This document shows, one piece after another, positions 1 to 8,100 of a stretch of DNA of 12,312 bases; positions within the stretch are counted from its first letter, which is position 1, and every line of letters begins with the position of its first letter. Under the pieces are notes generated by a model. The model had not been told where the DNA came from. It saw nothing but the letters and a program-made list of their open reading frames with translations, and ran no database searches. Both the position numbers and the translations under genes were made by a program. The DNA comes from Planctomycetota bacterium (GTDB lineage: Bacteria > Planctomycetota > UBA8742 > SKZP01): positions 1 through 12,312 of the forward strand of contig SKZP01000495.1 of NCBI GenBank assembly GCA_007127275.1, written 5' to 3'.

Positions 1-407
1 CGCTGCACGGCCTCGGCAAGCGACGCATCGGCGGTGTTCGCCACCGGATGCAGGTCCCCTCCGCGCAACTCGTCCGGCAAGTGCAACGCCGTTTCGAACT
101 GGCTCGCCGTCTCGCCTCGGGCGCCGCCGTAGAGCGCGGAGAGCACATGCGCGGCGGAAACCGGCGAGGTGATGACATTCGCGGTCTCGGGATGCGCGGC
201 CGCGAGTTCGCGGTAAAGCGCCACGGCAAATTCGAGCCGCGCACGGTTAAGTGCAAGAACCTCGGCAGGCTCGGCCGCCGGCTTCGCTCGTGCGTGGTCT
301 GCCTCGATCTTGCTCGGCTCGGTCGACAAGCTTCCGCCGCAGCCGAGTAGCGTTGCGACCGAGAGCAACGCGGCCACCCCGAAGAAAGCCAACTGGTACG
401 ACGACAT
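1..407 (-). CDS. Serpin-family protease inhibitor, predicted lipoprotein (N-terminal part, truncated by window edge)
   Basis: The reverse-strand frame opens with ATG at 405-407 and stays open to base 1, giving about 135 residues of the N-terminus. Residues 1-23 look like a lipoprotein signal: a hydrophobic run ending in the lipobox-like LLGC, with Cys 23 as the likely lipidated residue, followed by a Ser/Glu/Ala-rich linker. From about residue 56 it matches the serpin start: NRARLEFAVALYRELAAA (helix A), then NVITSPVSAAHVLSALYGGA and RGETASQFETALHLP, the equivalent of the family's 'N-V-xx-SP-xS-xxxL-xxxxxGA-xG-T' signature. Serpins trap serine or cysteine proteases as covalent complexes through a reactive-centre loop near the C-terminus. 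That loop lies outside the window, so inhibitory activity cannot be judged. A lipid anchor would place it at the cell surface or in the periplasm. An AAGGA sequence 6 bases before the ATG supports this start. It lies 164 bases downstream of the 901-residue gene on the same strand. Confidence 0.87.
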   Translation of the reverse strand, partial: MSSYQLAFFGVAALLSVATLLGCGGSLSTEPSKIEADHARAKPAAEPAEVLALNRARLEFAVALYRELAAAHPETANVITSPVSAAHVLSALYGGARGETASQFETALHLPDELRGGDLHPVANTADASLAEAVQ

Positions 408-411
408 GACG

Positions 412-419
412 CTTCCTTA
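412..419 (-). promoter_or_regulatory. Ribosome binding site of the serpin gene
   Basis: Read on the minus strand this is TAAGGAAG; its AAGGA core (414-418) lies 6 bases before the ATG at 405-407. It supports the start that gives a full lipoprotein signal peptide. Confidence 0.6.
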
Positions 420-452
420 CTTCTCGAACCGTTGCTGCCGAGATGCTGAATC

Positions 453-539
453 AAGGCGAGCGCAGGTCGCAAGCCCTGCGAGGCGATCTCACGTGATTCC
501 GCACTTCGCCTCGCAAGACTGGCGCCCTGCGCTCGCCTT
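453..539. repeat. Nested perfect inverted repeat (possible terminator or REP-like element)
   Basis: Outer arms AAGGCGAGCGCAGG (453-466) and CCTGCGCTCGCCTT (526-539) are perfect 14-base complements, and three more pairs follow inside after one mismatch (468-470 with 522-524). Inside sits a second perfect 10-base inverted repeat, TGCGAGGCGA (477-486) and TCGCCTCGCA (506-515), around a 19-base loop. The transcript would fold into one long interrupted hairpin. It begins about 33 bases after the stop of the 901-residue gene and ends 46 bases before the serpin ATG. There is no T-run on either side, so a classical intrinsic terminator is not certain. An extragenic palindromic repeat, or an attenuator between the two same-strand genes, is equally possible. 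Confidence 0.75.
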
Positions 540-571
540 ATCTCCTACTCGCGATGTCACGCGCGGCGACG

Positions 572-3277
572 CTACGGCTGCCCCGGCGGGGGCGGGGGTG
601 CACCGGGTACCTCGCTGCCTTTCTGCTCAAGCTTTTGCTTCAGGCGTTGCGCGGCCATGGTATTGGCGCGTGGCTTCAAGCCGCCGCTTTTTTCGAGTTG
701 CCGCTTCGCCAGGGCGGTGCGGTACGAGGAGGCGCTGCGCGACTCGCGCCGGAAGAGCACGAAGATCACGACCAACGAAACTCCCATAAAGATGAGAAAC
801 ACCGTTGTCAATGTGTCTGTCGGCGATTTGTTCGGCGGCAATTGCCGGACGGTGTGGACGACCAAGCGGGGTACTTCGCGCACGTCGCCGGACTTGGCGT
901 CGTAGCGAAAGACCCACAGGAAGTAGCCGGTGATCTCGACCTCGTCGCCGCGACTGAACGGCGCGGGCGGCTGCGAGCCACCGCTGGGACGCTCCGCCTC
1001 GGGGCCTTCGTAGAGGTAGTACTCTTCTTCGTGCGGATCCCACAGCTTGATCTTCAACGCGTCGTAAAGCACGTTTTGCTGGGCGCCGCGTTCGTCAAGG
1101 ATCGTCATGGCGCCGATCCATTGCTCGCGGATGCCGTAGGGGTTCGGCCGCAGCTTATACGGCAGCACCGGGTTGCGCACATCCTCGCCGATCTGCGCCA
1201 CCTGGCCGCGCATGCGTACGACGACGGGCTCTTGTCGGTAGGTGGCTGGCTGCTTCTTCAAGTCGTGGTAGCCGAGCCGGCCGTGCTCAACGTCGTCCGG
1301 CGAGGGGACCTCCACGGCGCGGTCGTAGAACTCGCTCTGCAAGCGTTCCTCGTCGAGCCATTGGAGCCGGTAGAGCAAGTTTTGTTGCGCGACCTTGGGG
1401 GGGATGCGCCGCTCGCTCGCAATGCCGTCGTCGACCATATCCAAGAGTTCGCGGTCGACCTCCGGCTCTTTGGCGGGGAGCCGCTCGATCGAACTGGCCA
1501 CCACCTGCGGATAATACGGTGGGCGGCGCTGCCGGTCGGTGGAGAGTTCGTCGGAGACGAGGCCGCTTTCGTGTTCCCGGTCGGGGCGCAGGTGCATCAG
1601 CAAACCGGTGAGCCGCACGCGCAGCGGCTTTTTCGTTTCGTCCATCACGCGGTACTGTCGTAGCCAATCCGGCACGTCGGTGGCGGTGAAGAGCACCGCA
1701 GCATATTCGGGGCGCCGGAAGGGGCGCTCGTGCAGATAGCGCGTGTACCGAAATACGACGAGGCCGCGCCAGACGAGTCGCTGAGGCTCCCCGTCGACAA
1801 GCGGCTCGTCCTCGAGGCCCAATTCCGAGGTGCGCACCTCGCGGACGCTCCAGACGGTGCCCTCGACGGTATAGGCGTGACCGAGGGCGTCGAGGAGACC
1901 TTCCTGGTGGGGGCGTGCGTCGAACCAGTCGGGGGTCGTGTCGTACATGCCGACCGCGCGTTCCTTGACCATCTCCGGGTCGAGCGACGGCACCTCGCGC
2001 AACAAGTAGCTATGCCACTCGGCGTGCGGGTACTGAAAGACATCCTCGAGGGTGTTGCCAATCCGCTCCCGCATGGCGCTGCGCATGGGCAAGGGGCGTT
2101 CGTAGTGCTGACTGATCTCCTCGAAGCGCACGCGGTCGGTGTGATCCGGCTCGGCGGGCCGTCCGGCGGCGGGCTCCTCTTCGCCGGTGTCGTCGTCGAC
2201 GTCGCGGACCTCGGGCTGCGTTTGCGGCTCGGCCTCGGCGGGGTCGGCAGGCGTCGGTTCGTCGGGCTCGACGTCTTCGTCCGCGGCCGTTGGAGGCAAA
2301 GCCAGGTCGAAGCGACCGCCGCCGACGATCATGTCGTCGGCAAGATCCGTTACCATGATCCGCCAGCGGTGCGTGCCGTCCCGGCGCGGCGTAAGCTCTC
2401 CCTGCGCGAGATGCGTGGCTTCGAGTCGCTCGGCAATCAGCAAACGCACCTCTTGCGAAGCAAGATCCGCACGCGCGTAGCCCAATTCTTCGTGCATGCG
2501 GGCAAGGCGCTCGGCGGATATCAAGCGCCCGCGGCCGGCAATGGCCAAAGCAAGCTCCATCTCCAACTCGTCGAGCAAGATGGCGGTGACATCCAGAACG
2601 CGCCCGTCGGTCACCGGCGGAAACACCACGAGGCGCGCCTCCGACTCTCCCTCGAGGGCCGCGCCGATCTGCTCGGCGAGGGCCTCGGCCGCCTCCTCCA
2701 CGGTCGGCCCGGACGCTTCCTCACCGCCAGCGCCGCCGTTGCGAATGGGCTGCTCGTCAGGGCTCGCGGCGTCGTCGCCGTTTGCCGCGGCGGTCTCGTC
2801 AAGACCGTTGTCCGCCCCTTGATATCTCTCTTGCACCTCTTGCCGCTGCTGCTGAAGTTCGTCGTTCTCGCGTTGCGCCTCGCGGTATTCGTCCATGCTG
2901 CGTTGCGCGCCGTGCCACACGCCGAAGACGTTGGTCAGCACAACGACAATCAAAATGGAGCACGTGACGATCATGATGAAAAACGTGCGCTGTGTTCGGC
3001 TACTCATCCCCAGGAGGTTGCCTTGCCGTCCTTCGACGAGGTGGCCGAAGGGGTTCCCCCCCGGCGCGCCGCGGGCCCGGTGTTTGGACGTGCGGGATGC
3101 GCTGTGCGTCGAGGGGGCCTGCAAGCCTTCCGACGGGGTGGCACCGGCGCGCGCCCGCTCTTCGTCGCCAGGGACGTGCGGCTCGGAGGGTTCGCTCGAC
3201 GCTTCGCTACCGCGCTGGCCCGGGGGCGGAAGTTGAAACAACGGCTGTTTCTTGTCCTTCTTGCGGGATCCGAACAT
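572..3277 (-). CDS. Membrane-anchored protein with FlgO/CsgG-like domain and two related beta-rich modules; function unknown
   Basis: This encodes 901 residues; the ATG at 3275-3277 is preceded by GGAAG 9 bases upstream and the stop is TAG. Residues 1-97 are basic, Pro/Ser-rich and presumably cytoplasmic. A membrane helix lies at about 98-120, then a short coiled coil (about 130-153) and a low-complexity linker. Residues about 192-328 resemble the FlgO/CsgG/LpoB-type fold: ARLVVFPPVTD, then RGRLISAERLARM, then a closing strand region before an acidic Pro/Asp/Glu linker (331-378). Two modules with similar layout follow. Module A (about 460-601) contains VWRGLVVF and RLTGLL and ends QVVASSIERLP; module B (about 683-814) contains QWIGAMTI and EITGYFLW and ends RLVVHTVRQLP. 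A second helix (about 821-842) and a Lys/Arg- and Pro-rich tail return the chain to the cytoplasm. The predicted topology is therefore both ends inside and about 700 residues outside. I recognise no named family for the whole protein; the domain assignments are inferences from sequence style and it has no visible catalytic motif. Confidence 0.88.
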   Translation of the reverse strand: MFGSRKKDKKQPLFQLPPPGQRGSEASSEPSEPHVPGDEERARAGATPSEGLQAPSTHSASRTSKHRARGAPGGNPFGHLVEGRQGNLLGMSSRTQRTFFIMIVTCSILIVVVLTNVFGVWHGAQRSMDEYREAQRENDELQQQRQEVQERYQGADNGLDETAAANGDDAASPDEQPIRNGGAGGEEASGPTVEEAAEALAEQIGAALEGESEARLVVFPPVTDGRVLDVTAILLDELEMELALAIAGRGRLISAERLARMHEELGYARADLASQEVRLLIAERLEATHLAQGELTPRRDGTHRWRIMVTDLADDMIVGGGRFDLALPPTAADEDVEPDEPTPADPAEAEPQTQPEVRDVDDDTGEEEPAAGRPAEPDHTDRVRFEEISQHYERPLPMRSAMRERIGNTLEDVFQYPHAEWHSYLLREVPSLDPEMVKERAVGMYDTTPDWFDARPHQEGLLDALGHAYTVEGTVWSVREVRTSELGLEDEPLVDGEPQRLVWRGLVVFRYTRYLHERPFRRPEYAAVLFTATDVPDWLRQYRVMDETKKPLRVRLTGLLMHLRPDREHESGLVSDELSTDRQRRPPYYPQVVASSIERLPAKEPEVDRELLDMVDDGIASERRIPPKVAQQNLLYRLQWLDEERLQSEFYDRAVEVPSPDDVEHGRLGYHDLKKQPATYRQEPVVVRMRGQVAQIGEDVRNPVLPYKLRPNPYGIREQWIGAMTILDERGAQQNVLYDALKIKLWDPHEEEYYLYEGPEAERPSGGSQPPAPFSRGDEVEITGYFLWVFRYDAKSGDVREVPRLVVHTVRQLPPNKSPTDTLTTVFLIFMGVSLVVIFVLFRRESRSASSYRTALAKRQLEKSGGLKPRANTMAAQRLKQKLEQKGSEVPGAPPPPPGQP

Positions 3278-3286
3278 GGTATTCGA

Positions 3287-3291
3287 CTTCC
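3287..3291 (-). promoter_or_regulatory. Ribosome binding site of the 901-residue membrane protein gene
   Basis: Minus-strand GGAAG lies 9 bases before the ATG at 3275-3277. The protein's N-terminus is a typical cytoplasmic lead-in to the first membrane helix, so this start is reasonable. Confidence 0.5.
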
Positions 3292-3358
3292 AAGGCAGCG
3301 GACTGGCGACGGCTGGCTCTCGCCCTGCGGGGCTCGTGTCTATCCAAAACGCACGCTA

Positions 3359-3393
3359 GCCCATCCGGTTCGATCAACCAGCGAAAAATGGGC
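3359..3393 (-). repeat. Hairpin in the leader of the 901-residue gene
   Basis: GCCCAT (3359-3364) pairs with ATGGGC (3388-3393), and inside it GGTT (3367-3370) pairs with AACC (3376-3379) around a 5-base loop. It lies about 80 to 115 bases before the start codon, so it would sit in the 5' leader if transcription starts further upstream. The stems are short and could be chance. Confidence 0.3.
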
Positions 3394-3477
3394 CTTGATG
3401 CGCACGGATTCGCTCCCCCGAGCGAGCCCGGGCTTTGATAGTATGCCACGCCTCGCGCCGGTACGCAGTGCGGAGAC

Positions 3478-3512
3478 CACCCGCCGCTCATCTGAAAAGC
3501 ACGCGGCGGGTG
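3478..3512. repeat. 9-base perfect inverted repeat
   Basis: CACCCGCCG (3478-3486) and CGGCGGGTG (3504-3512) are perfect complements around a 17-base loop. There is no T-run beside it. It lies roughly 280 to 310 bases before the pseudouridine synthase start; its role is unknown. Confidence 0.4.
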
Positions 3513-3528
3513 CGGGGGTGTTCATCCA

Positions 3529-3600
3529 AAGCCCACGGGTGTCGCCCGAGGGTTCGCACCCGGTAGGGGCGCTTCGACCCGCGGCGAAACTTGTGGGCTT
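3529..3600. repeat. Inverted repeat closing a possible branched RNA structure
   Basis: AAGCCCAC (3529-3536) and GTGGGCTT (3593-3600) are perfect complements. Between them a second short stem, GGGTG with CACCC (about 3537-3541 and 3557-3561), is possible. The arrangement resembles a closed multi-stem RNA domain, but an 8-base stem at this spacing in GC-rich DNA is not rare. Confidence 0.3.
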
Positions 3601-3680
3601 GACCGCGACAATTCCGCCAGGTCGCAAAGAGGCGCCTGTGATAGGTGTGCCCTTCTCCGGGGGTGTGCATGCGAAGGTAC

Positions 3681-3734
3681 GACTCGCAAGCACGCGGAGA
3701 GTACCCGTTGCCTCCCCCTGGTCGGCTGCGAGTC
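3681..3734. repeat. 8-base inverted repeat upstream of the pseudouridine synthase gene
   Basis: GACTCGCA (3681-3688) and TGCGAGTC (3727-3734) are perfect complements about 60 bases before the start codon. A competing GGTAC/GTACC pairing (3676-3680 with 3701-3705) overlaps it. Either could form in a 5' leader. Confidence 0.3.
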
Positions 3735-3779
3735 TCGACGTGACTCGTCGCGACAACGCGCAAGGAAAAGCGAGCCCTC

Positions 3780-3786
3780 GGGAGGA
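3780..3786 (+). promoter_or_regulatory. Ribosome binding site of the pseudouridine synthase gene
   Basis: GGGAGGA, with its GGAGG core 5 bases before the ATG at 3791-3793. It decides the start: the same frame is open far upstream, but only the sequence from this ATG onward resembles the enzyme family. Confidence 0.75.
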
Positions 3787-3790
3787 CGGG

Positions 3791-5059
3791 ATGTCGCTGC
3801 GGCGCTTTCGCAAAGGGGACAAACTGCCGGCGGACCTGAGCAAGGTCCCCGAGCGCATTGAGCTCAAGGTCTACGAGGCCTACGACGGCTGGCGCGTGGA
3901 CCGCTACCTCGCCGAGCACATCCCCTGGCGCTCCCGCACCCAGATTCAGGAGCGGATCAAGGCCGGCGTGGTGTGCAAGAACGGCTCGGTCGTACCGACG
4001 GGCAACCGCCGTGTGCGCTTCGGCGACCTTGTCACCGTAGAGGTGCCGCCGCCGAAGGAGGACCTTTCGGCGCTGGAGGAGATTGAGTTGCCGCTCCTTT
4101 ACGAGGATGCCTGGTTCATCGGTGTGGACAAGCCTCCCAACCTGCTCGTGCATCCTGTCGGCGAGCGCCGCTTTACCTCCGTGATCAATATCCTGCACCG
4201 GATGTACCGCAACACCGAGGACCCGCGCAAAGACGTCGTGCCCATGCTCGGCCACCGCCTCGACGCGGAAACCACCGGCGTATTGCTGTGCACCAAGTCG
4301 AAGCGCGCCAAGGGGCTCGTCACCAAAGCCATCATGCGGCGCGACACCGTGAAGCGCTACGTCGCGCTCGTCGAGGGGCATCTCGCCGAGCCGGCGGCGC
4401 TGATTGACATGCCTCTAGGGCCGCGACCTGAGCACGAGATCACCCTCTCTCGCGGCATTGACCTCGAGCATGGTCAGCCGGCGCAGTCGGTCTACCGCGT
4501 CGCGCAGCGGCTGCCCGGGTTCGACCTTGTGGAGGTGCAACTGATCACCGGCCGGCAGCATCAGATTCGTGTGCACTTCGAGGCTCTCGGCCACCCGCTT
4601 GTCGGGGATCCGCTTTACGGTGTGCGCCGCACGCTGACGCGCAGGGAGGCGCGGGAGGCGGGCGAGAGAGACATCGCCGCAAGCACCGTCGCAAGGCGTG
4701 CGGAACCGGCGCAAACGCCGCCGATGGCGGAGCTGTTCGAGGTGCGCGAGTCGCTGCCGCAGCTGAGCGCACCGAATCCACAGTGGCGCGCTCGCCGCAC
4801 CATGGTCCCCGCCGAGGGCCCCGACCCGTGGCACGACGACACCGAAGAGGCCTTCCTCGCCACCGGGACTCGCGCGAAGCCGATCCAACGACCGCTCGGT
4901 TTTCCTACGGATCCCGAGGTGCTCCTCGACCGAGTCGCCCTGCATTCCGCGGAACTGATTCTGGATCACCCGTTCGAGCCACGACCGTTGCAACTCGTCG
5001 CGCCACTGCCGCAGGACCTCGCCGCGGCGGTCGCCGAGTTGCAAGGGTTCTGGAGCTGA
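3791..5059 (+). CDS. RluA-family 23S/tRNA pseudouridine synthase with S4 domain and C-terminal insertion
   Basis: The gene encodes 422 residues and stops at TGA 5057-5059. Enzymes of this family convert specific uridines in rRNA or tRNA to pseudouridine in the cytoplasm. An S4 RNA-binding domain spans about residues 32-85 (WRVDRYLAEHIPWRSRTQIQ, then VVCKNGSVV). The catalytic domain follows, with the family motif GHRLDAETTGVLL at 154-166; Asp 158 is the expected nucleophile. The later conserved block TGRQHQIRVHFEALGHPLVG (254-273) leads into DPLYG, and the closing motif is ALHSAELILDHP (383-394) with APLPQDL (404-410). About 105 residues separate DPLYG from the ALHSAEL motif, whereas RluD-like enzymes have only some 25 there. 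The extra segment is Arg/Glu/Pro-rich. Which RNA site is modified (RluA, RluC or RluD type) cannot be told from sequence alone, so no symbol is given. It converges on the giant pseudokinase gene. Confidence 0.93.
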   Translation: MSLRRFRKGDKLPADLSKVPERIELKVYEAYDGWRVDRYLAEHIPWRSRTQIQERIKAGVVCKNGSVVPTGNRRVRFGDLVTVEVPPPKEDLSALEEIELPLLYEDAWFIGVDKPPNLLVHPVGERRFTSVINILHRMYRNTEDPRKDVVPMLGHRLDAETTGVLLCTKSKRAKGLVTKAIMRRDTVKRYVALVEGHLAEPAALIDMPLGPRPEHEITLSRGIDLEHGQPAQSVYRVAQRLPGFDLVEVQLITGRQHQIRVHFEALGHPLVGDPLYGVRRTLTRREAREAGERDIAASTVARRAEPAQTPPMAELFEVRESLPQLSAPNPQWRARRTMVPAEGPDPWHDDTEEAFLATGTRAKPIQRPLGFPTDPEVLLDRVALHSAELILDHPFEPRPLQLVAPLPQDLAAAVAELQGFWS

Positions 5060-5110
5060 GCACGTGAGGGTGCAACCGGCACAATGTGGGCCGCAAGACT
5101 CAGCGTTCGC

Positions 5111-5182
5111 CGAACGCAGCACTCCGCTTGCGGGGCGGAGTGCGCGGGTGCGGCCCGCCCTACGTACCCGGGTCTGCGTTCG
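5111..5182. terminator. Multi-stem inverted repeat between convergent genes; possible bidirectional terminator
   Basis: The spacer between the two convergent stops (5059 and 5197) holds an outer pair CGAACGCAG (5111-5119) with CTGCGTTCG (5174-5182). It encloses a hairpin GCACTCCGC (5119-5127) with GCGGAGTGC (5135-5143), 7-base loop, and a second hairpin GCGGG (5144-5148) with CCCGC (5154-5158), 5-base loop. The palindrome ACCCGGGT (5166-5173) follows. A competing stem, GCGTTCG (5103-5109) with CGAACGC (5111-5117), shares the left arm. The position suits termination from both sides. The absence of T-runs means a REP-like repeat is an alternative. Confidence 0.5.
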
Positions 5183-5196
5183 GAGGGAGGTTCCTG

Positions 5197-8100
5197 TCAG
5201 CTCGTTAGACGCGCCAGGGTGTTGCGCAGCGGGGTTAGCAGGCGACGCTCGTGCTCGTCGAGGGTCGTCCAAACGGCGTCCAGGGCGGCGTGGGCGAGTT
5301 GGAACTCGCCTAGGCGGTAGGCCTGTAGGGCAAGCGAGGTGGCCTTGAGGCGCTCGGCATGGCCGTGGCGGCGCGAACCTTGTGCCGTGCTCGGCATCCA
5401 GCGGTCGTAGAGGTCGTGCAACGCCCGCGGGGCACGCACGTGGGCGAGCAGGTCGCGAAGGAGGGCAGCGTCACCCGTTTCGGCGAGGGCGTGAGACAGG
5501 CGGCTTGCGACGTCGTCCGTATCCCCGGAGCGCTGCTTGGTTAGCAAGGCCAGGCGCCAGACGGCGGCGGGGCTTGTCCGCCGCGGCTGCGACGGCCGCA
5601 CGGTGGGAACGGGTTGCGGGGTGGCCATGCGCGAGTCGGTGTAACGGACGAGCTGCCGGCGCAGTTTCTGGCGCTCGTCGCGCCATGCGCGCAGCATGCG
5701 GCGGTCGACCTCCGTCTCTTCCCCACGGGCGTGCCGGTGTTCAACGTCGGCAAGGGCGGCTTCCAGCACGAGAACGAGTTGCGCGGCGGCGGTAACTTGG
5801 GGAGTGGTGAGGGTGCGGGGCTCGGCGTCGCGTGGTGGCGAGGTGGCCGCGTAGTTCGCGCGCATGTACGTCACCGCCTCGCTCCAGTCTTCGCGCCAGT
5901 AAGCTGCCACCGCGGTGGCGAGGTCCTGTTGTGCCGAGGAGTCCGGCGGAGATGCCGGGTCCGCGACAGCCAGAAGGAAACGGGACCAGTTGCGCCACCA
6001 CACAAGGCGTGCGTCGAGGGCACGTTGCTGGGCGGAGGAGTGGTTGACGTCGCTGCCTTCTTCCGTGGTCGCCTGCGCCTGTTCATGCGCGGCCTTGACG
6101 GCTTCGAACGCGCGTTGCGCGTGTTGAGTGAGTCGCGTCCACTCGTCAGTGCCCCTGACGCCTTCGCGGCCGCCAGCGTGAAGCAGGCGTTGCGCCGTCA
6201 GGTAGCTTTCCCAAGCTTGCGCCGGCCCGGCAAGTGTTGCCGCGCGGGTTCGGAGGTCGCCGGCGGTTGCGTTCGCATCATCCATGTCGGCCCGGTCGGG
6301 GTACGAGAGGGCGACGAGGCGCCGCCAGGCGGCAAGGTCAACTCGGGCGACGTTCCAGTCGGCGGTGTGGGAGGCGTGTTGAATGCGTGCGGCATATGTG
6401 GCGGCACGTGTTCCGACGTTTCGTGTGTCGGCTGCAGCGGTGACAGGGCTCTCGTGTGCTTCCAGCAGGTGATTGAGCCAGCGGCGCGCGGCCAACTGAT
6501 CCGGCAATGCGGCAATGCTGCGCAGTGCCTCGGCGAACACCGCGCGCTGCAAGGGGGCGTCCGCGGCATGGGAGCCGTGGGCCGCGACGACCTCTTGCAG
6601 GGTTTCCAGCGACGCCTGGGGGCGAGCCTCGAGGCGCAGTCGTTTCGAGGTAAGCAACGCGGCAAGCGTCGGTTCATCCGTTGCAGGTGCCGCCTTGGCG
6701 AGTCTTGCCACGGCGTCGTCGACACGTGCACGCGCCTCTTCGAGGATTTCCCTTGCGCCGTCTTGTCCCCGCGACGCGACGGTGGTGTCGTCGTGCCACG
6801 TACGCCATGCGTCGTCGGCGTCTTCCGTGAGTGTACGCACGGCGTGGGCGGAGAAGCCAGCCCGGCGCGCGGCTTGCTTCGCCACGTAGTAGGCGTGAAG
6901 TGCCTCTAGGCGGAGATTGACGGGATTCGCGGGGTCGAGTCGGCTTGCCCGTGCAACGTGCGCCGACGCGGCGTCCCACTCGCCGGCGACAAGGGCGAGT
7001 TGCGCCGAAAGCTGCGCGGCAGGTAACGGAGCGAGGCCGGCGCGCTCCGCGGCATCCAAGATGCGACGAGCGTTGTCCACTCGTTGCTCGCGCTGCTGAG
7101 CCGAGTCGGGTGCGAACCAGGGAGCGGTTTCGGCCGTGTGATTCGCCGCAGGATCCCACGCGCCGGCCATATCACTGGCGCTGTTGCCTCGCGAGTCTAC
7201 GTCGAAGCCGGTACGGCTTGGCCGCTCCAGCATGGTGCGCACGAGTCGGGCCGTTGCGTAGGGCGTGGCAAGCCAGGCCGGCGGAGTGCGGCCTTGCCGA
7301 GCCACCTCGACCAGCACCTCTTGGAGGGCCGCTTCGTCGCCGCTTTGCGCCGCTGCGGCGAGGCGCCAACTCACGACGTGGCGGTGCAGGGGATTGTCCG
7401 GCTCGACACGAATCCGCGACAACCGAGCGCTTGCTGCCGCCGACTCGCCGGCTTCAAGGTCTGCCCAAGCCGCTACGAGGTCGCGGGAGGCGCGAAGGTG
7501 GTATGGCAACGGGCTCTCCGGATCCGTCGTTGCCCGCTCCTGTTCGCGAGTCGGAGGGTCGTCGCCGCCCGCGGCGGAAGGGTCGCGTTCGGCCGGAGGG
7601 ACAGCGCCGGCGCTGCCGTTGTCCGGCGTTGCGCCGAATGGCGTCGACGACGTGCGTTCGAGTTGATCCACCACGCGTTTGGCGGTTGCGGGCTTGCCGG
7701 CGCGTACGAGTGCGAGCGCCTGACCGAGGCGAGCCACGCGGACGGCGGTCGCGGCGCCGGTGGGAGCGTCGTCTTGCGCGTACGAGAGCTGGAGATTGGA
7801 GAGCCGTTCCGCGGCAGCGGCAGGGCTTGGCCCGTAGACCTCCGTTAGGGCCGCGAAAAGGGCCAGTCGTTCGTGTGCCTTTTCGGTGGCTGCGAGATTG
7901 GACTGCCAGGACTCAAGTCGGGCGGCGACGTGGGGAGGAGTTCTTTTGTCGTGCGTTGCAGGGGGCAAGGAGGCGGCGCTACGTGCAGCCGCGGCGCCCA
8001 GTTGTTGGTAGCTCGCCAGCAGTACGTCGGGGTGGCGCATTTCCGGGGGAACGCCGGCCGAGCGGAGCCACTTGTGCCACGCGTGGACAGCCTGTTGCGT

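Larger units (their letters stand above)
3278..3790. other. Divergent intergenic region, 513 bases; several inverted repeats, no convincing gene
   Basis: It separates the divergently transcribed 901-residue gene and the pseudouridine synthase gene, so it must hold promoters for both. I find no clear -35/-10 pair; the only notably AT-rich patch is TTTGATAGTATG at about 3434-3445. The frame of the downstream gene is open across the region, but its translation has no family resemblance and the downstream ATG has a strong ribosome site, so I treat it as non-coding. Perfect inverted repeats are seen at 3359-3364/3388-3393, 3478-3486/3504-3512, 3529-3536/3593-3600 and 3681-3688/3727-3734, suggesting structured leaders or a small RNA. 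I see no tRNA, RNase P, tmRNA or known riboswitch signature. Confidence 0.6.

Noticed and set aside
554..1663. 369-codon plus-strand open frame
   Set aside because: It is antisense to the well-supported 901-residue gene; long shadow frames are expected in GC-rich coding DNA.
3434..3445. AT-rich TTTGATAGTATG as a possible -10 region
   Set aside because: No partner -35 hexamer at a usual distance on either strand, so I do not call a promoter.
3545..3570. GGTTCGCACCC sequence resembling a tRNA T-arm
   Set aside because: The expected T-loop A is absent and no acceptor, D-arm or anticodon stem can be built around it.
1730..3790. Long plus-strand open frame running into the pseudouridine synthase gene
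   Set aside because: It lies antisense to the 901-residue gene and across the intergenic region. Its translation shows no family resemblance, and the strong ribosome site at 3780-3786 marks the true start.
3340..3867. 175-codon minus-strand frame covering the divergent region
   Set aside because: It starts inside the pseudouridine synthase gene, has no visible family signature or convincing ribosome site, and ends in non-coding leader sequence.
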